Shown: positions 7,659 through 17,140, counted from the stretch's first letter. The stretch: 62,579 nt of DNA from Nevskiaceae bacterium (GCA_018883185.1 VEQP01000015.1:1-62579); one strand, 5' to 3'. The notes: a model not told the origin generated them from the sequence alone. Numbers and translations: made by a program.

Positions 7659-8791
7659 TGGAAACCTTAAGACAACTCTACAAGCCCGCGCATGATGAAG
7701 CCGCGCGTCAGCGCTTCGTCGGCGTACTCAAGGGCTTCGCCAACGGCACGCTCGAGCAGCAGCTTGCGGCACGCTACGAGTCGACTCTGCGCCCGGCGTT
7801 CTCTGCAGCGAACGGCCGTGCAGCCCCTGCTACGCGCGACGAGGCGCGGCCGTTGTTCGAGTCGGATCCGCTGTATCAGCTTTGGGGTTCGATGGTCTAT
7901 GCCTCGCAGGGTTTGATGTGGCAGACGGTCGGCACGACCTGCCGGCGCATTGGGCCTGCCTTCGAGGCCCGCGCCGCGAGCCTGCAAAGCGCACCGCGAG
8001 GCTCGTTGACACTCGATCCCGCACTCGAGCTGCCGCAGCCGATCGCGCAGGTGGAGATCCACCGACAACCCGGGGGTTACTTCCACGAGTCGCACTCCCA
8101 AGATCTGCATGCTGCGCTGATCTATTTCGGCACGCTTGAGCTGTACCGGGCCGCCAAGGGGCTCACGGCCAACGCGCCGGTGGGCGAGCCCGGTATCGGT
8201 CGATTCATCGCGCAGATCGTCAAGCGGCGCTACCCCAATCTCAAGCCTCGACGCATCCTCGATCTCGGCTGCGGGCCAGGCACGGAGACCATTGCCTATC
8301 AAGAGGCTTTCCCAGACGCTGAGGTGCACGGACTCGATTTGTCGGGGCCGTTCGTACGCTTCGCCCACGCCTGGGCCGAGGAGCGCGGTTTGGCGATGCA
8401 CTTTCGCCAGGCTGACGCGCGTGCCACGGGCTATCCGGACGGGCACTTCGATCTGATCGTCTCGCATATTCTGTTTCACGAGACCTGGCACGACGTTGCG
8501 CCGGGCATCTTTGCCGAGGCGCGGCGCATTCTGGCCCCCGGTGGCGTGTTCCTGAACGCCGACGTGCCCTACCAACCCGCGCGGATGCCGATTCCGAAGC
8601 AGGTCACGAACGACTGGCAGGTACGCAACAACGGCGAGCCGTTCTGGACGGGTTTTGCCGATACCGACGTGCCGGCTGTGTTGCGCAAGGCAGGCTTTGC
8701 GGCGGGCGAGATCGTGGCGGATTACGAGCCGCTGGGTGCCGGTCACTACTATTTCTTTGGTGCGGGTCCTGCGGGCGTGGTGCAAGCATGA
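7658..8791 (+). CDS. Class I SAM-dependent methyltransferase, family copy 1
   Basis: 377 residues. The C-terminal half is a Rossmann methyltransferase: motif [10 protein letters not shown] (DLGCGPG at 202-208), acidic motif II HGLDLS, motif [13 protein letters not shown], then [15 protein letters not shown]. The N-terminal 190 residues are helical and not recognised; they include EIHRQPGG at 133-140. [17 protein letters not shown] near the end recurs in the copy at 53650, and GGEPFWRE in the copy at 10609. The downstream helical-protein gene overlaps its stop in an ATGA. No substrate can be assigned. An alternative ATG at 7646 would add four residues. Confidence 0.82.
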   Translation: METLRQLYKPAHDEAARQRFVGVLKGFANGTLEQQLAARYESTLRPAFSAANGRAAPATRDEARPLFESDPLYQLWGSMVYASQGLMWQTVGTTCRRIGPAFEARAASLQSAPRGSLTLDPALELPQPIAQVEIHRQPGGYFHESHSQDLHAALIYFGTLELYRAAKGLTANAPVGEPGIGRFIAQIVKRRYPNLKPRRILDLGCGPGTETIAYQEAFPDAEVHGLDLSGPFVRFAHAWAEERGLAMHFRQADARATGYPDGHFDLIVSHILFHETWHDVAPGIFAEARRILAPGGVFLNADVPYQPARMPIPKQVTNDWQVRNNGEPFWTGFADTDVPAVLRKAGFAAGEIVADYEPLGAGHYYFFGAGPAGVVQA

Positions 8792-9069
8792 GCGAGGCTC
8801 CGATCATGGCGCCCACGGCCGGGCCCGATCAGCCGCTTTCAGCAGCCAACGTCTCGCAGTTGGTTGCGGTAGCGCTTCGCCTGGCCATGGAAGTCAGCAC
8901 GCTGCGCGAGCGTCTTCGTACCCAGCAGTTGCTGCTCGAACAAGCCGGGGTGCTCGCACCCGGTGCGGTTGACGGCTTCGTGCCGCAGGGCGAAGAGTTG
9001 CAGGCGCGGCTCGCCGCGGATCGCGAACTGATCGAGGCGCTGGCCAGCGATATTCGAACCCAGGGTTGA
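8788..9069 (+). CDS. Small helical partner protein, copy 1
   Basis: 93 residues, not a named family. After a low-complexity start it is predicted to be almost entirely helical, with heptad-like LRLAMEVSTLRERL, the turn AGVLAPGAVDGFVP and a second helix ELQARLAADRELIEALASDI. Residues about 23-88 align by eye with the small protein at 11649: both read long helix, then G-[FV], then D-[AG]-F-x-P, then a second charged helix. The gene overlaps the methyltransferase stop by 4 bp, so it is co-translated and may be a stoichiometric partner. No signal peptide or membrane segment is seen. Confidence 0.75.
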   Translation: MSEAPIMAPTAGPDQPLSAANVSQLVAVALRLAMEVSTLRERLRTQQLLLEQAGVLAPGAVDGFVPQGEELQARLAADRELIEALASDIRTQG

Positions 9070-9083
9070 ACGTCGGTGATCGG

Positions 9084-10511
9084 CTAGGCGTCGGTCATCG
9101 AGGCGAGATCACCGGTGGCTCCACGGTTGATGACGATGGCTTGCGTCCGTAGGTAGCGCGCGATCCCCGAGGGGCCCATGCGCGAGCGACCGAGGCCCGA
9201 GAATCGAAAACCCTCCCACTCGAAGTCCGAGATCATGCTGGAGAGCGATGCATCATTGATGCTGACGAATCCCGCTTCGAGTCGTTCGGCGATGGCAAGA
9301 GCCTGCTGCTCGCTGCCCGCGATCACGTTGGCACTGAGTCCGTAGTCGCTGTCGTTGGCGAGCGCTATAGCCTCTTCGATCGTGTCGTACCCCATGACGG
9401 CGATCACCGGTCCGAACGTTTCATCGCGCATCACCTTCATGCGGTGGTCCACGCCCGTGAGCAGCGTTGGTTCACACCACAGGCCACCGCGCTCGATGAT
9501 GTGGCCGCCATGTTCGAGCGTTGCGCCGTGCTCGAGTGCATCGGCAATGTGCTCGCGAACGATGTCAGCTTGTCTCGCCATGATGAAGGGACCGATATGG
9601 CCCGCTGCATCATCGCAGGTGAGAGTGATACCGCGGATGCTCTGGCGCAGCCGCGCGATCACCTCTGGCAGCACCCGGCGATCCACATAGACCCGCTCGA
9701 GGGACTGACAGGCTTGGCCGGTGGCGAGTAGTGAGGCCCGCAGGATCACCCGGGCCGCACGATCGAGATCCGCATCGTGTGTGACGATCAGCGGATCTTT
9801 ACCGCCGAGTTCCAGAAACGCCGGAATGAAACGCCGCGCCGCATGCTCCGCTACGAGCCGACCCGTGCGCACACTGCCGGTACAGACCACGGCGTCCACT
9901 TCCTCGATCAGCTCGGCTCCGGTGCTGCCCGATCCGAGCACGATACGGGTGACGGCTGCGATGGCAGGCACGCTAGCCAGAATTTGCTGCAGCGGGCGCG
10001 TGTAGCGCGGCGTCACTTCGCTCGGCTTCAAGATCACCGCAGCACCCGCGAGCAGGGCGGGTAGGGTGTCGATCATCGACAAGATCAACGGGAAGTTCCA
10101 TGGTGCAATCACGCCGACGAGCGGGTAAGCGGTATGACGCTCACGGCCGACGATGGTCGGGATGGACGAGGCTCGCCACTCGGTAGCGCGAAACACCTCG
10201 CGTGCATGATGCAACCCGAGATGGATCATGCCCTGCACGGCGCCGGTTTCGATGTGGGCGATGCGCTCGCGGCCGGTGTCTTGGGCGAGCGCAGCCTGCA
10301 GTGCGGGTGCATGCGCGGCGAAGGCGGCGCCAAGTTCCGCGAGCGCTGCGCTACGACCCTCGGCGCCGAGGGCTTGCCACCCGCGCTGCGCTTGGCGCAG
10401 CTCGCCCGCGGCAGCAGCGATCTCGGCGCGCGAGCTGATGTGTAGTGTGTCGTCGATGAGCCCTGTGCGTGGATTACGGACGGGCAGGGTGCTGATATGC
10501 GTCGCTGACAT
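9084..10511 (-). CDS. Aldehyde dehydrogenase, coniferyl-aldehyde-dehydrogenase-like
   Basis: 475 residues. The catalytic Cys is in GQACQS, the general-base Glu in LELGGK, and the NAD-binding segment GVIAPWNFPL is present. The lack of the usual N-terminal extension, the sequence FEWEGFRFSGLGRSRMG near the end, and overall similarity recall class-3/coniferyl aldehyde dehydrogenases. The start MSATHIS is preceded by CCGGAG at good spacing, so the upstream in-frame ATG (10532) is less likely. It sits on the minus strand between the two methyltransferase modules and diverges from the second (97-bp gap), suggesting it handles an aldehyde in the same pathway. Confidence 0.88.
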   Translation of the reverse strand: MSATHISTLPVRNPRTGLIDDTLHISSRAEIAAAAGELRQAQRGWQALGAEGRSAALAELGAAFAAHAPALQAALAQDTGRERIAHIETGAVQGMIHLGLHHAREVFRATEWRASSIPTIVGRERHTAYPLVGVIAPWNFPLILSMIDTLPALLAGAAVILKPSEVTPRYTRPLQQILASVPAIAAVTRIVLGSGSTGAELIEEVDAVVCTGSVRTGRLVAEHAARRFIPAFLELGGKDPLIVTHDADLDRAARVILRASLLATGQACQSLERVYVDRRVLPEVIARLRQSIRGITLTCDDAAGHIGPFIMARQADIVREHIADALEHGATLEHGGHIIERGGLWCEPTLLTGVDHRMKVMRDETFGPVIAVMGYDTIEEAIALANDSDYGLSANVIAGSEQQALAIAERLEAGFVSINDASLSSMISDFEWEGFRFSGLGRSRMGPSGIARYLRTQAIVINRGATGDLASMTDA

Positions 10512-10571
10512 GGGTGACTCCGGATGGCGCATGGTGGGGGTTCACACCGCAGTCTACCGTCAGCGGAGATC

Positions 10572-10609
10572 TTGCTCGCAGGGGGGGCAAGAGGTGTAGT
10601 CTGCGAAAA
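10572..10609 (+). promoter_or_regulatory. Putative promoter of methyltransferase copy 2, short or no leader
   Basis: TTGCTC (10572-10577) and TAGTCT (10597-10602, preceded by TG) are spaced 19 bp. The -10 ends 6 nt before the ATG at 10609, so the mRNA would be leaderless, as proposed for the copy at 7658. The inverted repeat CTTGC...GCAAG (10571-10591) overlaps the -35. The region also serves the divergent aldehyde dehydrogenase gene. Confidence 0.35.
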
Positions 10610-11652
10610 TGGAATTCCAACTCAAGCAGCGCGGACGCGCCTCACTGCACTTCCTCTCCGACCTTGCGGTATCGACCTCGCGGTTCAAGTCGCGTATCGA
10701 TGCAGACATCAAGGCTGCAGGCCTTGATGAGGCTAGCTTGGCGGACGATCTCGACGAGCGTCTGCGCCAAGTCGATGCCGCACTGGCTGAATCGCCCGCT
10801 GCGGCGGCGCTCGCGGCACTCACCGAATACAGCGGCGTCAACCACGGGCGCGTGGCGGCTGCGGCGTTTGATGAGGTTCGGGGCGATCTCGAGCCGCGTC
10901 TTAAGGCTTTGATGCAGGGGCCGACCACTATTGAGCCAATCCCGGGCGAGCGTAGACCGTCCTATGCGGATGCCGCTTGGATACACCGCACCACAGGCGG
11001 CTGGGACGGACACGAGTACCAAGGTTTCATCCACGGCGAGTTGATTCATCGCGAATACGTGGCACGCAATTATCCAGGCGATATCTTTGCACAGCGCCGA
11101 CAGATCCTCTCGGTACTGCCACGGCGTGATTATCAAAGAATTTTTGAGATCGGTACCAGCAGCGGTCATTACACGCTGCAGATTGCCGCGGAGTTTCCGC
11201 AGGCCGAAATCTGGGGCTGTGACCCGTCGCTGCGCATGCTCGAACAGGCGCAGCGGGTCGCCAACGAGCGTGGCTTGCGCTGGCGCTTGTTTCACGGCTC
11301 TGCCGACGACACAGGTCTCGAGGCGGGTAGCGTGGATCTCGTCACCTCCTACATCGTTCTGCACGAGATTCCGCGCACCGCCATCCACACCCAACTGCGC
11401 GAGGCGTATCGGTTGTTGCGGCCGGGTGGCGATATCCTGTTTTCCGACGTCACGCGTTACGCGGCACTCAACAAGGCCGGTGTGCGTTGGGCGGAGTACA
11501 ACGCCGTGCACGGTGGCGAACCCTTCTGGCGCGAAAGTGCGAGCCTCGATCTGGCCGACGCCGCGCGCGCGGCAGGCTTCGTCAATGTGCGCTCCGAGGG
11601 TTTCGGCGGCGGCATTTATCCTTGGTTCGTTTACGGACACAAGGCGTCATGA
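10609..11652 (+). CDS. Class I SAM-dependent methyltransferase, family copy 2
   Basis: 347 residues. Motif I is FEIGTSSGHY (179-188), followed by WGCDPS (motif II), SVDLVTSYIVLHE and RLLRPGGDILFSDV. The N-terminal 160 residues are helical and unrecognised, with IHRTTGGW at about 125-132 in the place where copies 1 and 3 have [16 protein letters not shown] near the end matches their GEPFW. It is the most divergent of the three copies. Its stop overlaps the next small gene by 4 bp, repeating the arrangement at 8788. Substrate unknown. Confidence 0.82.
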   Translation: MEFQLKQRGRASLHFLSDLAVSTSRFKSRIDADIKAAGLDEASLADDLDERLRQVDAALAESPAAAALAALTEYSGVNHGRVAAAAFDEVRGDLEPRLKALMQGPTTIEPIPGERRPSYADAAWIHRTTGGWDGHEYQGFIHGELIHREYVARNYPGDIFAQRRQILSVLPRRDYQRIFEIGTSSGHYTLQIAAEFPQAEIWGCDPSLRMLEQAQRVANERGLRWRLFHGSADDTGLEAGSVDLVTSYIVLHEIPRTAIHTQLREAYRLLRPGGDILFSDVTRYAALNKAGVRWAEYNAVHGGEPFWRESASLDLADAARAAGFVNVRSEGFGGGIYPWFVYGHKAS

Positions 11653-11921
11653 GTATCGAGTTGACCCCGAATGACTCGGCAGTGCGGGCCGACCGCGCGA
11701 CGCAACTCGCACTCACTCTCGCCCGCGAGTTGTGGGTGGTCAAAGATCGACTGTTGGTGCTTGAGGCCGTGCTGGCCAGTGAGGGTTTTGCCGCGCTAGG
11801 CGCGAGAGTCGATGCGTTTCAGCCGGATACTGCGACGCGTGCCGCGATCGACGCTGAGCGCAAGCGTTTTATCGCTGAGGTGACGGCGGCGCTGGACTCG
11901 CCGCCTGACCGGCAGAGTTGA
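11649..11921 (+). CDS. Small helical partner protein, copy 2
   Basis: 90 residues of unknown family, predicted mostly helical: ALTLARELWVVKDRLLVLEAVLA, then GFAALGARVDAFQPD, then a charged helix AAIDAERKRFIAEVTAAL. It parallels the protein at 8788 in length, helix pattern, central turn and position behind a methyltransferase of the same family. Start ATG 11649 overlaps the methyltransferase stop. The last 53 bp overlap the 3' end of the convergent motB gene. Confidence 0.72.
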   Translation: MSIELTPNDSAVRADRATQLALTLARELWVVKDRLLVLEAVLASEGFAALGARVDAFQPDTATRAAIDAERKRFIAEVTAALDSPPDRQS

Positions 11922-12837
11922 CCGCTGCGGGTCGACGGGCCTGGTTTTCAAAGTTGTCCGTCTTGCGCATGGCCTCCTCGGCCTGCTTAGTCATCACCAC
12001 CACGCTGATGCGTCGGTTCATAGGATTACGTGGATTTTTCTCATCGAGCAGCACGTACGACGACATGCCGATGACCCGCGCAAACTTTTCGTCAGGCAGG
12101 CCAGCCAATTTGAATGTTCGACGCGCGGTATTGGCGCGATCGGCTGACAACTCCCAGTTGGTGTAGTTCTGGCCACCGCCAGCGAAGGGTGTTTCGTCCG
12201 TGTGCCCGGAGATCGTCACGCGGTTTGGCACCGTCGCGAGATATTTGCCGACCTCAAGTAATAGCTCGCGTGCATAGGGTTTGAGCTGTGTGCCACTGAG
12301 GTCGAACATCGGCCGGTTTTGCGCATCGACGATCTGGATGCGCAGACCTTCGGGCGTGATATCGAGCAGCAATTGATCCTTGAATTCCTCGAGGGTCTTG
12401 CTCTTCTCGATGGCCTCGCGCAGTTCGTTGCGCAGGGATTCGAGTTTCGCCTTGTCGTTGACTTCGGCGTTTTTGTCTACCTCCGGCATGCCAGCGCCTG
12501 AGCCGGCGATGGGGGCTGGGGCCGAGGCGGTCAGGCCGCCGCGAAGTTCGATGGGGCTGGTGCTCGCACCACCCGGGCCCGCACCGCCTGGTGAGGACAC
12601 CGATGAGAGCCCGCGCTCCATGCTCGGATTCTTGAAGTACTCGAAAATGGCTGATTTTTGCTGGTCGTTGACCGAGGCGACGAGCCACATGACGAGAAAA
12701 AAAGCCATGAGCGCGGTGACGAAGTCGGCGTAGGCCACTTTCCATGCGCCGCCGTGATGGCCGCCCGCGACGACCTTCTTGCGCCGGATAATGACCGGAC
12801 GCGCTTCCTCGGCGGCGGGTTTTTCCTTGGTGGCCAT
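11869..12837 (-). CDS. motB: Flagellar motor stator protein MotB
   Basis: 322 residues. The N-terminal HGGAWKVAYADFVTALMAFFLVMWL contains the proton-channel Asp (AYADF) and the single membrane helix. A Gly/Pro-rich linker follows, then an OmpA-like peptidoglycan-binding domain with VTISGHTDETPF and LSADRANTARR. It anchors the stator to peptidoglycan and forms the ion channel with MotA, encoded 16 bp upstream. Length and motifs are normal. The C-terminus is Pro/Ser-rich and runs 53 bp into the convergent small gene. Confidence 0.94.
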   Translation of the reverse strand: MATKEKPAAEEARPVIIRRKKVVAGGHHGGAWKVAYADFVTALMAFFLVMWLVASVNDQQKSAIFEYFKNPSMERGLSSVSSPGGAGPGGASTSPIELRGGLTASAPAPIAGSGAGMPEVDKNAEVNDKAKLESLRNELREAIEKSKTLEEFKDQLLLDITPEGLRIQIVDAQNRPMFDLSGTQLKPYARELLLEVGKYLATVPNRVTISGHTDETPFAGGGQNYTNWELSADRANTARRTFKLAGLPDEKFARVIGMSSYVLLDEKNPRNPMNRRISVVVMTKQAEEAMRKTDNFENQARRPAAVNSAGQAASPAPPSPQR

Positions 12838-12853
12838 TACTGGCGTCTGCGCC

Positions 12854-13720
12854 TCAGGCCTTTGGCGGCTTGTTCTTCAGCGAACCTTCGAGATCCGAGA
12901 AGGTCGGTCGAACATCGCTGTAGAGCAACTTGCGCGCGAACTCGATCGCGACCGGCGGCGGATAGCCGCGCACGCTCGCCACGAGCGCCATCTTGACAAC
13001 CTCGAAGGCCTTGCCTTCTTCTTCAGCGCGCGCCTTCATAGCCGCCGAAATGGGTCCGACAAACCCGTAGGCCACGAGAATACCGAGGAAGGTGCCGACC
13101 AGTGCGGCACCGACTTTTTCACCGAGTTCCGCGGCGCTCGAATCCGCTACCGCCGCCATCGTGTTCACGATGCCGAGAACCGCCGCGACGATGCCGAACC
13201 CGGGCAGCGCATCGGCGACCTGCTGCACGGCGTGCGCGGGCTCGTGTGCTTCCTTGTGATGGGTTTCGAGCTCGTAGTCGAGCAAGGTTTCGAGTTCGTT
13301 CGGGTCGAGATTGCCGCCGACCATGAGTCGCAGACAGTCGACGACGAATTCCGTCATGTGATGATCGTCGAGGATGCGAGGGTATTTCGAGAACAGCGGG
13401 CTCTTGGCGGGCTCGGAGATGTCGTTCTCGATCGCGAGCAGGCCCTCTTTGCGTGACTTGACGAGCAAGTCAAAGATCAGTTTCAACAATTCGACATACG
13501 TCTCGCGGTTGTAGCGCGGTGGCTTGATGAGGCCGATCGCGTTGCCGAAAGCGGCCTTGATGACCTTCAGGGAATTACTGGTGACGAAGGCGCCAATGGC
13601 TGCCCCCAAGATGACCACCACCTCCGAGGGGTGCCACAGCAGCAGCAAATTGCCGCCGGCCATGAGGAATCCGGCCACCACGGACACGACGACGATGATC
13701 GAACCAAAAAGTGCGAGCAT
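12854..13720 (-). CDS. motA: Flagellar motor stator protein MotA
   Basis: 288 residues from ATG 13720; an in-frame start 27 bp further up adds a polar, unrelated stretch. Four membrane segments: the N-terminal pair (LFGSIIVVVSVVAGFLM; VVILGAAIGAFVT) and the C-terminal pair around ALPGFGIVAAVLGIV, which holds the conserved functional proline, and GTFLGILVAYGFVGPI. The cytoplasmic loop between them interacts with FliG in the family. It is the first gene of a motA-motB pair; no other flagellar gene is in the window. Confidence 0.94.
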   Translation of the reverse strand: MLALFGSIIVVVSVVAGFLMAGGNLLLLWHPSEVVVILGAAIGAFVTSNSLKVIKAAFGNAIGLIKPPRYNRETYVELLKLIFDLLVKSRKEGLLAIENDISEPAKSPLFSKYPRILDDHHMTEFVVDCLRLMVGGNLDPNELETLLDYELETHHKEAHEPAHAVQQVADALPGFGIVAAVLGIVNTMAAVADSSAAELGEKVGAALVGTFLGILVAYGFVGPISAAMKARAEEEGKAFEVVKMALVASVRGYPPPVAIEFARKLLYSDVRPTFSDLEGSLKNKPPKA

Positions 13721-13913
13721 GGGCTGGCTACACGGGGCGTCCGACAAGGACGGATACTGGCAGTTTACCCCGAATTCGTGCCTAGCAAAGGATTGTGCAT
13801 CCCCAACTTTTCCGGCCCCTCGTGGGGCTACCGTTGTTCTGCCGCAGCGCAGCAGTCACACTAGGCCAGAGCCTTCCCATCGCCAGAGTCTTGCCGCCCT
13901 TCGAGGTCGACCG
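13721..13913. other. Intergenic region between motA and the DUF1295 gene
   Basis: 193 bp between divergent genes, so it should carry both promoters. I see a GCCCC-TCGT-GGGGC hairpin at 13815-13828 without a T-run, and GAGGTCG ahead of the plus-strand start. No convincing -10/-35 pair or operator stands out. Confidence 0.4.
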
Positions 13914-14684
13914 ATGCTACAGCCGTTTTCGTATGTGATGGCCCTGCCCGTCCTGTTTGTCCTCGCCTTCGTCGGCTGGTGCATTTCCCTGCCGCGCCGG
14001 AACGTCGATGTCGTCGATACGCTTTGGTCGCTGATGTTCCTGCTGGCGGTGGTGCTGTACGCGGGATTCCCGCCTGAGACCGTCCGTGGGCGCTTGCTGT
14101 TCGTGCTTGTGGCCGTTTGGGCCATCCGCTTGTCGGTCTATATCACCGCGCGCAACTGGGGTCACGGCGAGGATAGGCGTTATCAGGCCATCCGAGCCCG
14201 CAACCAGCCGGGGTTCGAGTTCAGCAGCCTTTACCGGGTGTTTCTCTTCCAGGCGGTACTGGCGTGGATTATCTCTTTGCCCCTTTATGGTGCGGTGGGC
14301 AGCGACACGCCTCTCGGCGTGCTCGATTACCTTGGCATCGCCCTGTGGCTGATTGGCTTCGTGTTCGAAGCGGGCGGAGATTGGCAGCTCGCGCGCTTCA
14401 AGCGCGACCCCGCCAATGCCGGCAAGGTCATGGATCGCGGTTTCTGGCGCTACACGCGCCACCCGAATTATTTCGGCGACTTTGCGATCTGGTGGGGGTT
14501 CTACCTGATCGCCCTGTCGGCAGGGGCCTGGTGGAGCATCGTCGGTCCGCTGATCATGAGCGGGTTGCTGTTGCGAGTGTCAGGGGTTGCGTTGCTCGAG
14601 AAGGACATCGGGCAACGGCGCCCGGCCTATGCCGAGTACATCCGTCGCACCAATGCTTTCTTCCCGGGGCCGCCGCGGGACTGA
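13914..14684 (+). CDS. DUF1295 membrane protein (steroid 5-alpha-reductase-like)
   Basis: 256 residues with about six hydrophobic segments. The diagnostic C-terminal motif YTRHPNYFGDFAIWWGFY belongs to the DUF1295/isoprenylcysteine-methyltransferase-like superfamily, whose eukaryotic members include steroid 5-alpha reductases. The N-terminal RNVDVVDTLWS and GHGEDRRY are also typical. The start ATG 13914 has GAGG upstream and precedes the first hydrophobic segment directly. Enzymatic substrate is not established for bacterial members. It stands alone between motA and typA. Confidence 0.85.
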   Translation: MLQPFSYVMALPVLFVLAFVGWCISLPRRNVDVVDTLWSLMFLLAVVLYAGFPPETVRGRLLFVLVAVWAIRLSVYITARNWGHGEDRRYQAIRARNQPGFEFSSLYRVFLFQAVLAWIISLPLYGAVGSDTPLGVLDYLGIALWLIGFVFEAGGDWQLARFKRDPANAGKVMDRGFWRYTRHPNYFGDFAIWWGFYLIALSAGAWWSIVGPLIMSGLLLRVSGVALLEKDIGQRRPAYAEYIRRTNAFFPGPPRD

Positions 14685-14701
14685 GCGCGGTCAGCCCGCG
14701 C
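14685..14701. terminator. GC-rich hairpin between convergent genes
   Basis: GCGCGG and CCGCGC form a 6-bp stem with a 5-nt loop immediately after the DUF1295 stop and just before the typA 3' end. No T-run follows on either strand, so it may stall transcription but is not a classical intrinsic terminator. Confidence 0.3.
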
Positions 14702-14708
14702 CCTTAGA

Positions 14709-16550
14709 CTAAGCTTCCGACTCGCGTGAGGCGCGTTTGCGCTCGTGTTCCTTTAGGAAGCGCTTGCGCAACCGGATCGATTGCGGCGTGACCTCAACAA
14801 GCTCGTCCTCGTTGATGAATTCCACGGCGTACTCGAGCGTCAACGGGATCGGCGGCACCAGCAGCAAGGCATCGTCCTTGCCGGCGGCGCGCACGTTGCT
14901 GAGCTTCTTTTCCTTGATCGGATTGACGACGAGATCGTTGTCCCGGCTGTGGATGCCGATGATCATGCCCTCGTACACCTTCGAGCCGTGCTCGACGAAT
15001 AACCGACCGCGCTCCTGCAGCGTGAACAGCGAATAGGCCACGGCCTCGCCGTTTTCGTTGGAGATCAGCACTCCGTTGTGGCGCTCGGGAATTTCGCCCT
15101 TGACGACGTCATAGCCATCAAAAATATGGCTCATCAGGCCCGTGCCACGGGTCATGGTGAGGAACTCCCCCTGAAAGCCGATCAGGCCTCGCGCCGGGAT
15201 GCGGTACTCGAGGCGGACTCGCCCAAGGCCGCGCCCGGTGGGGTCGCCCTCGACCACCATATCGAGCAACTCGCCCCGACGGGTGCCGAGCTCGGACATC
15301 ACACCGCCCTGCAAACCTTCGTCGATGTCGATGGTCAGGGCCTCGAAGGGCTCCTGCACGACGCCATCGACCACACGTCGCAGCACCTGCGGCTTACCCA
15401 CCGCAAGTTCGTAGCCCTCGCGGCGCATGTTCTCCACGAGGATGGTGAGGTGCAGTTCACCGCGCCCGGAAACACGAAAGATGTCGGCATCTGCTGTTTC
15501 TTCGACGCGTAGAGCAACGTTGCTCTGCAGTTCGCGCATCAGCCGGTCGCGAATCTGCCGGCTGGTGACGAACTTGCCCTCGCGACCTGCGAGCGGCGAG
15601 GTGTTGACCTGGAAGGTCATCGACAACGTGGGCTCGTCGATCTTGATCGGGGCCAAGCCCTCGGCCTGCTCAGGATCGCAGAGGGTCAGACCGATGTTGA
15701 CTTCGTCGATGCCGGTCACTGCGACGATGTCGCCGGCTGAGGCTTCCTCGACCGGAAAGCGTTCCAAGCCGCGGAAACTCAGGATCTGGGCGATCTTCCC
15801 GGCGCCTCGATCTTCATCTCCCCAGCGCAGCGCCACATTGCGACCGCTTTTGAGTGTGCCGCGACGAATGCGACCGATACCGATCCGGCCGACGTAGGGG
15901 TTGTAGTCAAGTTGCGAAATCTGCAGTTGCAGCGGCGCGTCGATTTCGGTGGGCGGCGGCGGCACGTGCTTGAGCACGGCTTCGTAGAGAGCCGTCATGT
16001 CCGTCGCGGGCTTGGTCAGATCGGGGGTGGCCCAGCCCTGCAATGCCGAGGCGTAGATGATGGGGAAGTCAAGCTGCTCGTCGGTGGCGCCGAGCTTGTC
16101 GAACAGTTCAAAGGTTCGGTCAATGACCCAGTTCGGGCGCGAGCCCGGTCGGTCCACCTTGTTGACCACGACAATGGCCTTGTGCCCGAGCGCCAGCGCT
16201 TTACGCGTCACGAAGCGGGTTTGCGGCATCGGCCCCTCGACGGCATCGACCAGCAGCAGCACTCCGTCGACCATCGACAGCACCCGCTCCACTTCACCAC
16301 CGAAGTCCGCGTGACCCGGGGTGTCAACGATGTTGATGCGCGTGCCGTGGTATTCGATGGCGCAGTTCTTGGCGAGGATGGTGATGCCACGCTCACGCTC
16401 GATATCGTTGGAGTCCATCACACGTTCGCCGACGCGCTCGTGTGCCGCGAACGTGCCCGATTGCTTGAGCAGGCAATCGACCAGAGTGGTCTTGCCATGA
16501 TCGACATGGGCGATGATGGCGATGTTGCGGATCGGACGAGCGCTGGACAT
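14709..16550 (-). CDS. typA: Translational GTPase TypA/BipA
   Basis: 613 residues, the family length. The G1 loop is AHVDHGKTT, switch II is [15 protein letters not shown] and the G4 motif is NKVDRP. The EF-Tu-like domain 2, EF-G-like domains and BipA-specific C-terminal domain ([25 protein letters not shown] region) are all in order. TypA acts on the ribosome during stress and 50S assembly. It diverges from the cytochrome c' gene with a 122-bp gap. Confidence 0.96.
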   Translation of the reverse strand: MSSARPIRNIAIIAHVDHGKTTLVDCLLKQSGTFAAHERVGERVMDSNDIERERGITILAKNCAIEYHGTRINIVDTPGHADFGGEVERVLSMVDGVLLLVDAVEGPMPQTRFVTRKALALGHKAIVVVNKVDRPGSRPNWVIDRTFELFDKLGATDEQLDFPIIYASALQGWATPDLTKPATDMTALYEAVLKHVPPPPTEIDAPLQLQISQLDYNPYVGRIGIGRIRRGTLKSGRNVALRWGDEDRGAGKIAQILSFRGLERFPVEEASAGDIVAVTGIDEVNIGLTLCDPEQAEGLAPIKIDEPTLSMTFQVNTSPLAGREGKFVTSRQIRDRLMRELQSNVALRVEETADADIFRVSGRGELHLTILVENMRREGYELAVGKPQVLRRVVDGVVQEPFEALTIDIDEGLQGGVMSELGTRRGELLDMVVEGDPTGRGLGRVRLEYRIPARGLIGFQGEFLTMTRGTGLMSHIFDGYDVVKGEIPERHNGVLISNENGEAVAYSLFTLQERGRLFVEHGSKVYEGMIIGIHSRDNDLVVNPIKEKKLSNVRAAGKDDALLLVPPIPLTLEYAVEFINEDELVEVTPQSIRLRKRFLKEHERKRASRESEA

Positions 16551-16672
16551 GGGGAGCCTGAACGGGCAAAAAAGGCCGCGCAGTGTACTCCGCCGCAGTC
16601 GCGGTTGCGACCGTCACTGCGCTTGTGAGTAAATCCGCAGGTTGCGGACCTTCCAGTCCATAGGAGTGCATC

Positions 16673-17128
16673 ATGATGAATCGTTTCCTTTGCGGCGCCT
16701 TGGCGCTCGCTCTCGTCGGATTGTCCTTGCCGGCCAGTGCCCAAGACGCGCGGGTCGCAGGTCAAGTGAAGCTGCGTCAGTCGGCCTATACCGTGCTCGG
16801 TGCGCAGATGGGCATCATGGCGGGCATGGTGCAGGGGCGGGCACCGTATGACGCCAAGGCTTTCCAGCTCGCAGCAGATCGTGCGGCGTTCATGGCGACG
16901 GTGGTACCGGATGTATTCCCGGCGGGGTCGATCAACGCCAGTAGCAAGGCGAAGGCGGAGTTGTGGGACAACGCAGCCGAGTTCCAAAAGCTCATGAAGG
17001 ACATGCAGACTCGCACGGCGGCGTTGTCGACGGCAGCTAAGAGCGGCAACCTCGACACCATCAAGCCGGCCTTTGGCGCCACGGGCGCCAGCTGCAAGGC
17101 CTGTCACGACAAGTACAAGGCTGACTGA
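16673..17128 (+). CDS. Cytochrome c'
   Basis: 151 residues with a Sec signal peptide (RFLCGALALALVGLSLPASAQD) and a four-helix-bundle cytochrome c' ending in the heme-attachment CKACHDKYK, the C-terminal location typical of this class. Located in the periplasm; family members bind NO and CO at a five-coordinate heme and give protection from nitrosative stress. An AGGAG ribosome-binding site is at 16662-16666; either of two adjacent ATGs (16673, 16676) could start. The next gene begins 12 bp downstream. Confidence 0.92.
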   Translation: MMNRFLCGALALALVGLSLPASAQDARVAGQVKLRQSAYTVLGAQMGIMAGMVQGRAPYDAKAFQLAADRAAFMATVVPDVFPAGSINASSKAKAELWDNAAEFQKLMKDMQTRTAALSTAAKSGNLDTIKPAFGATGASCKACHDKYKAD

Positions 17129-17140
17129 GGCCATCGCCCG

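Noticed and set aside
14685-14701. Strong bidirectional terminator between DUF1295 and typA
   Set aside because: The hairpin is only 6 bp with no T-run on either side; kept only as a low-confidence hairpin.
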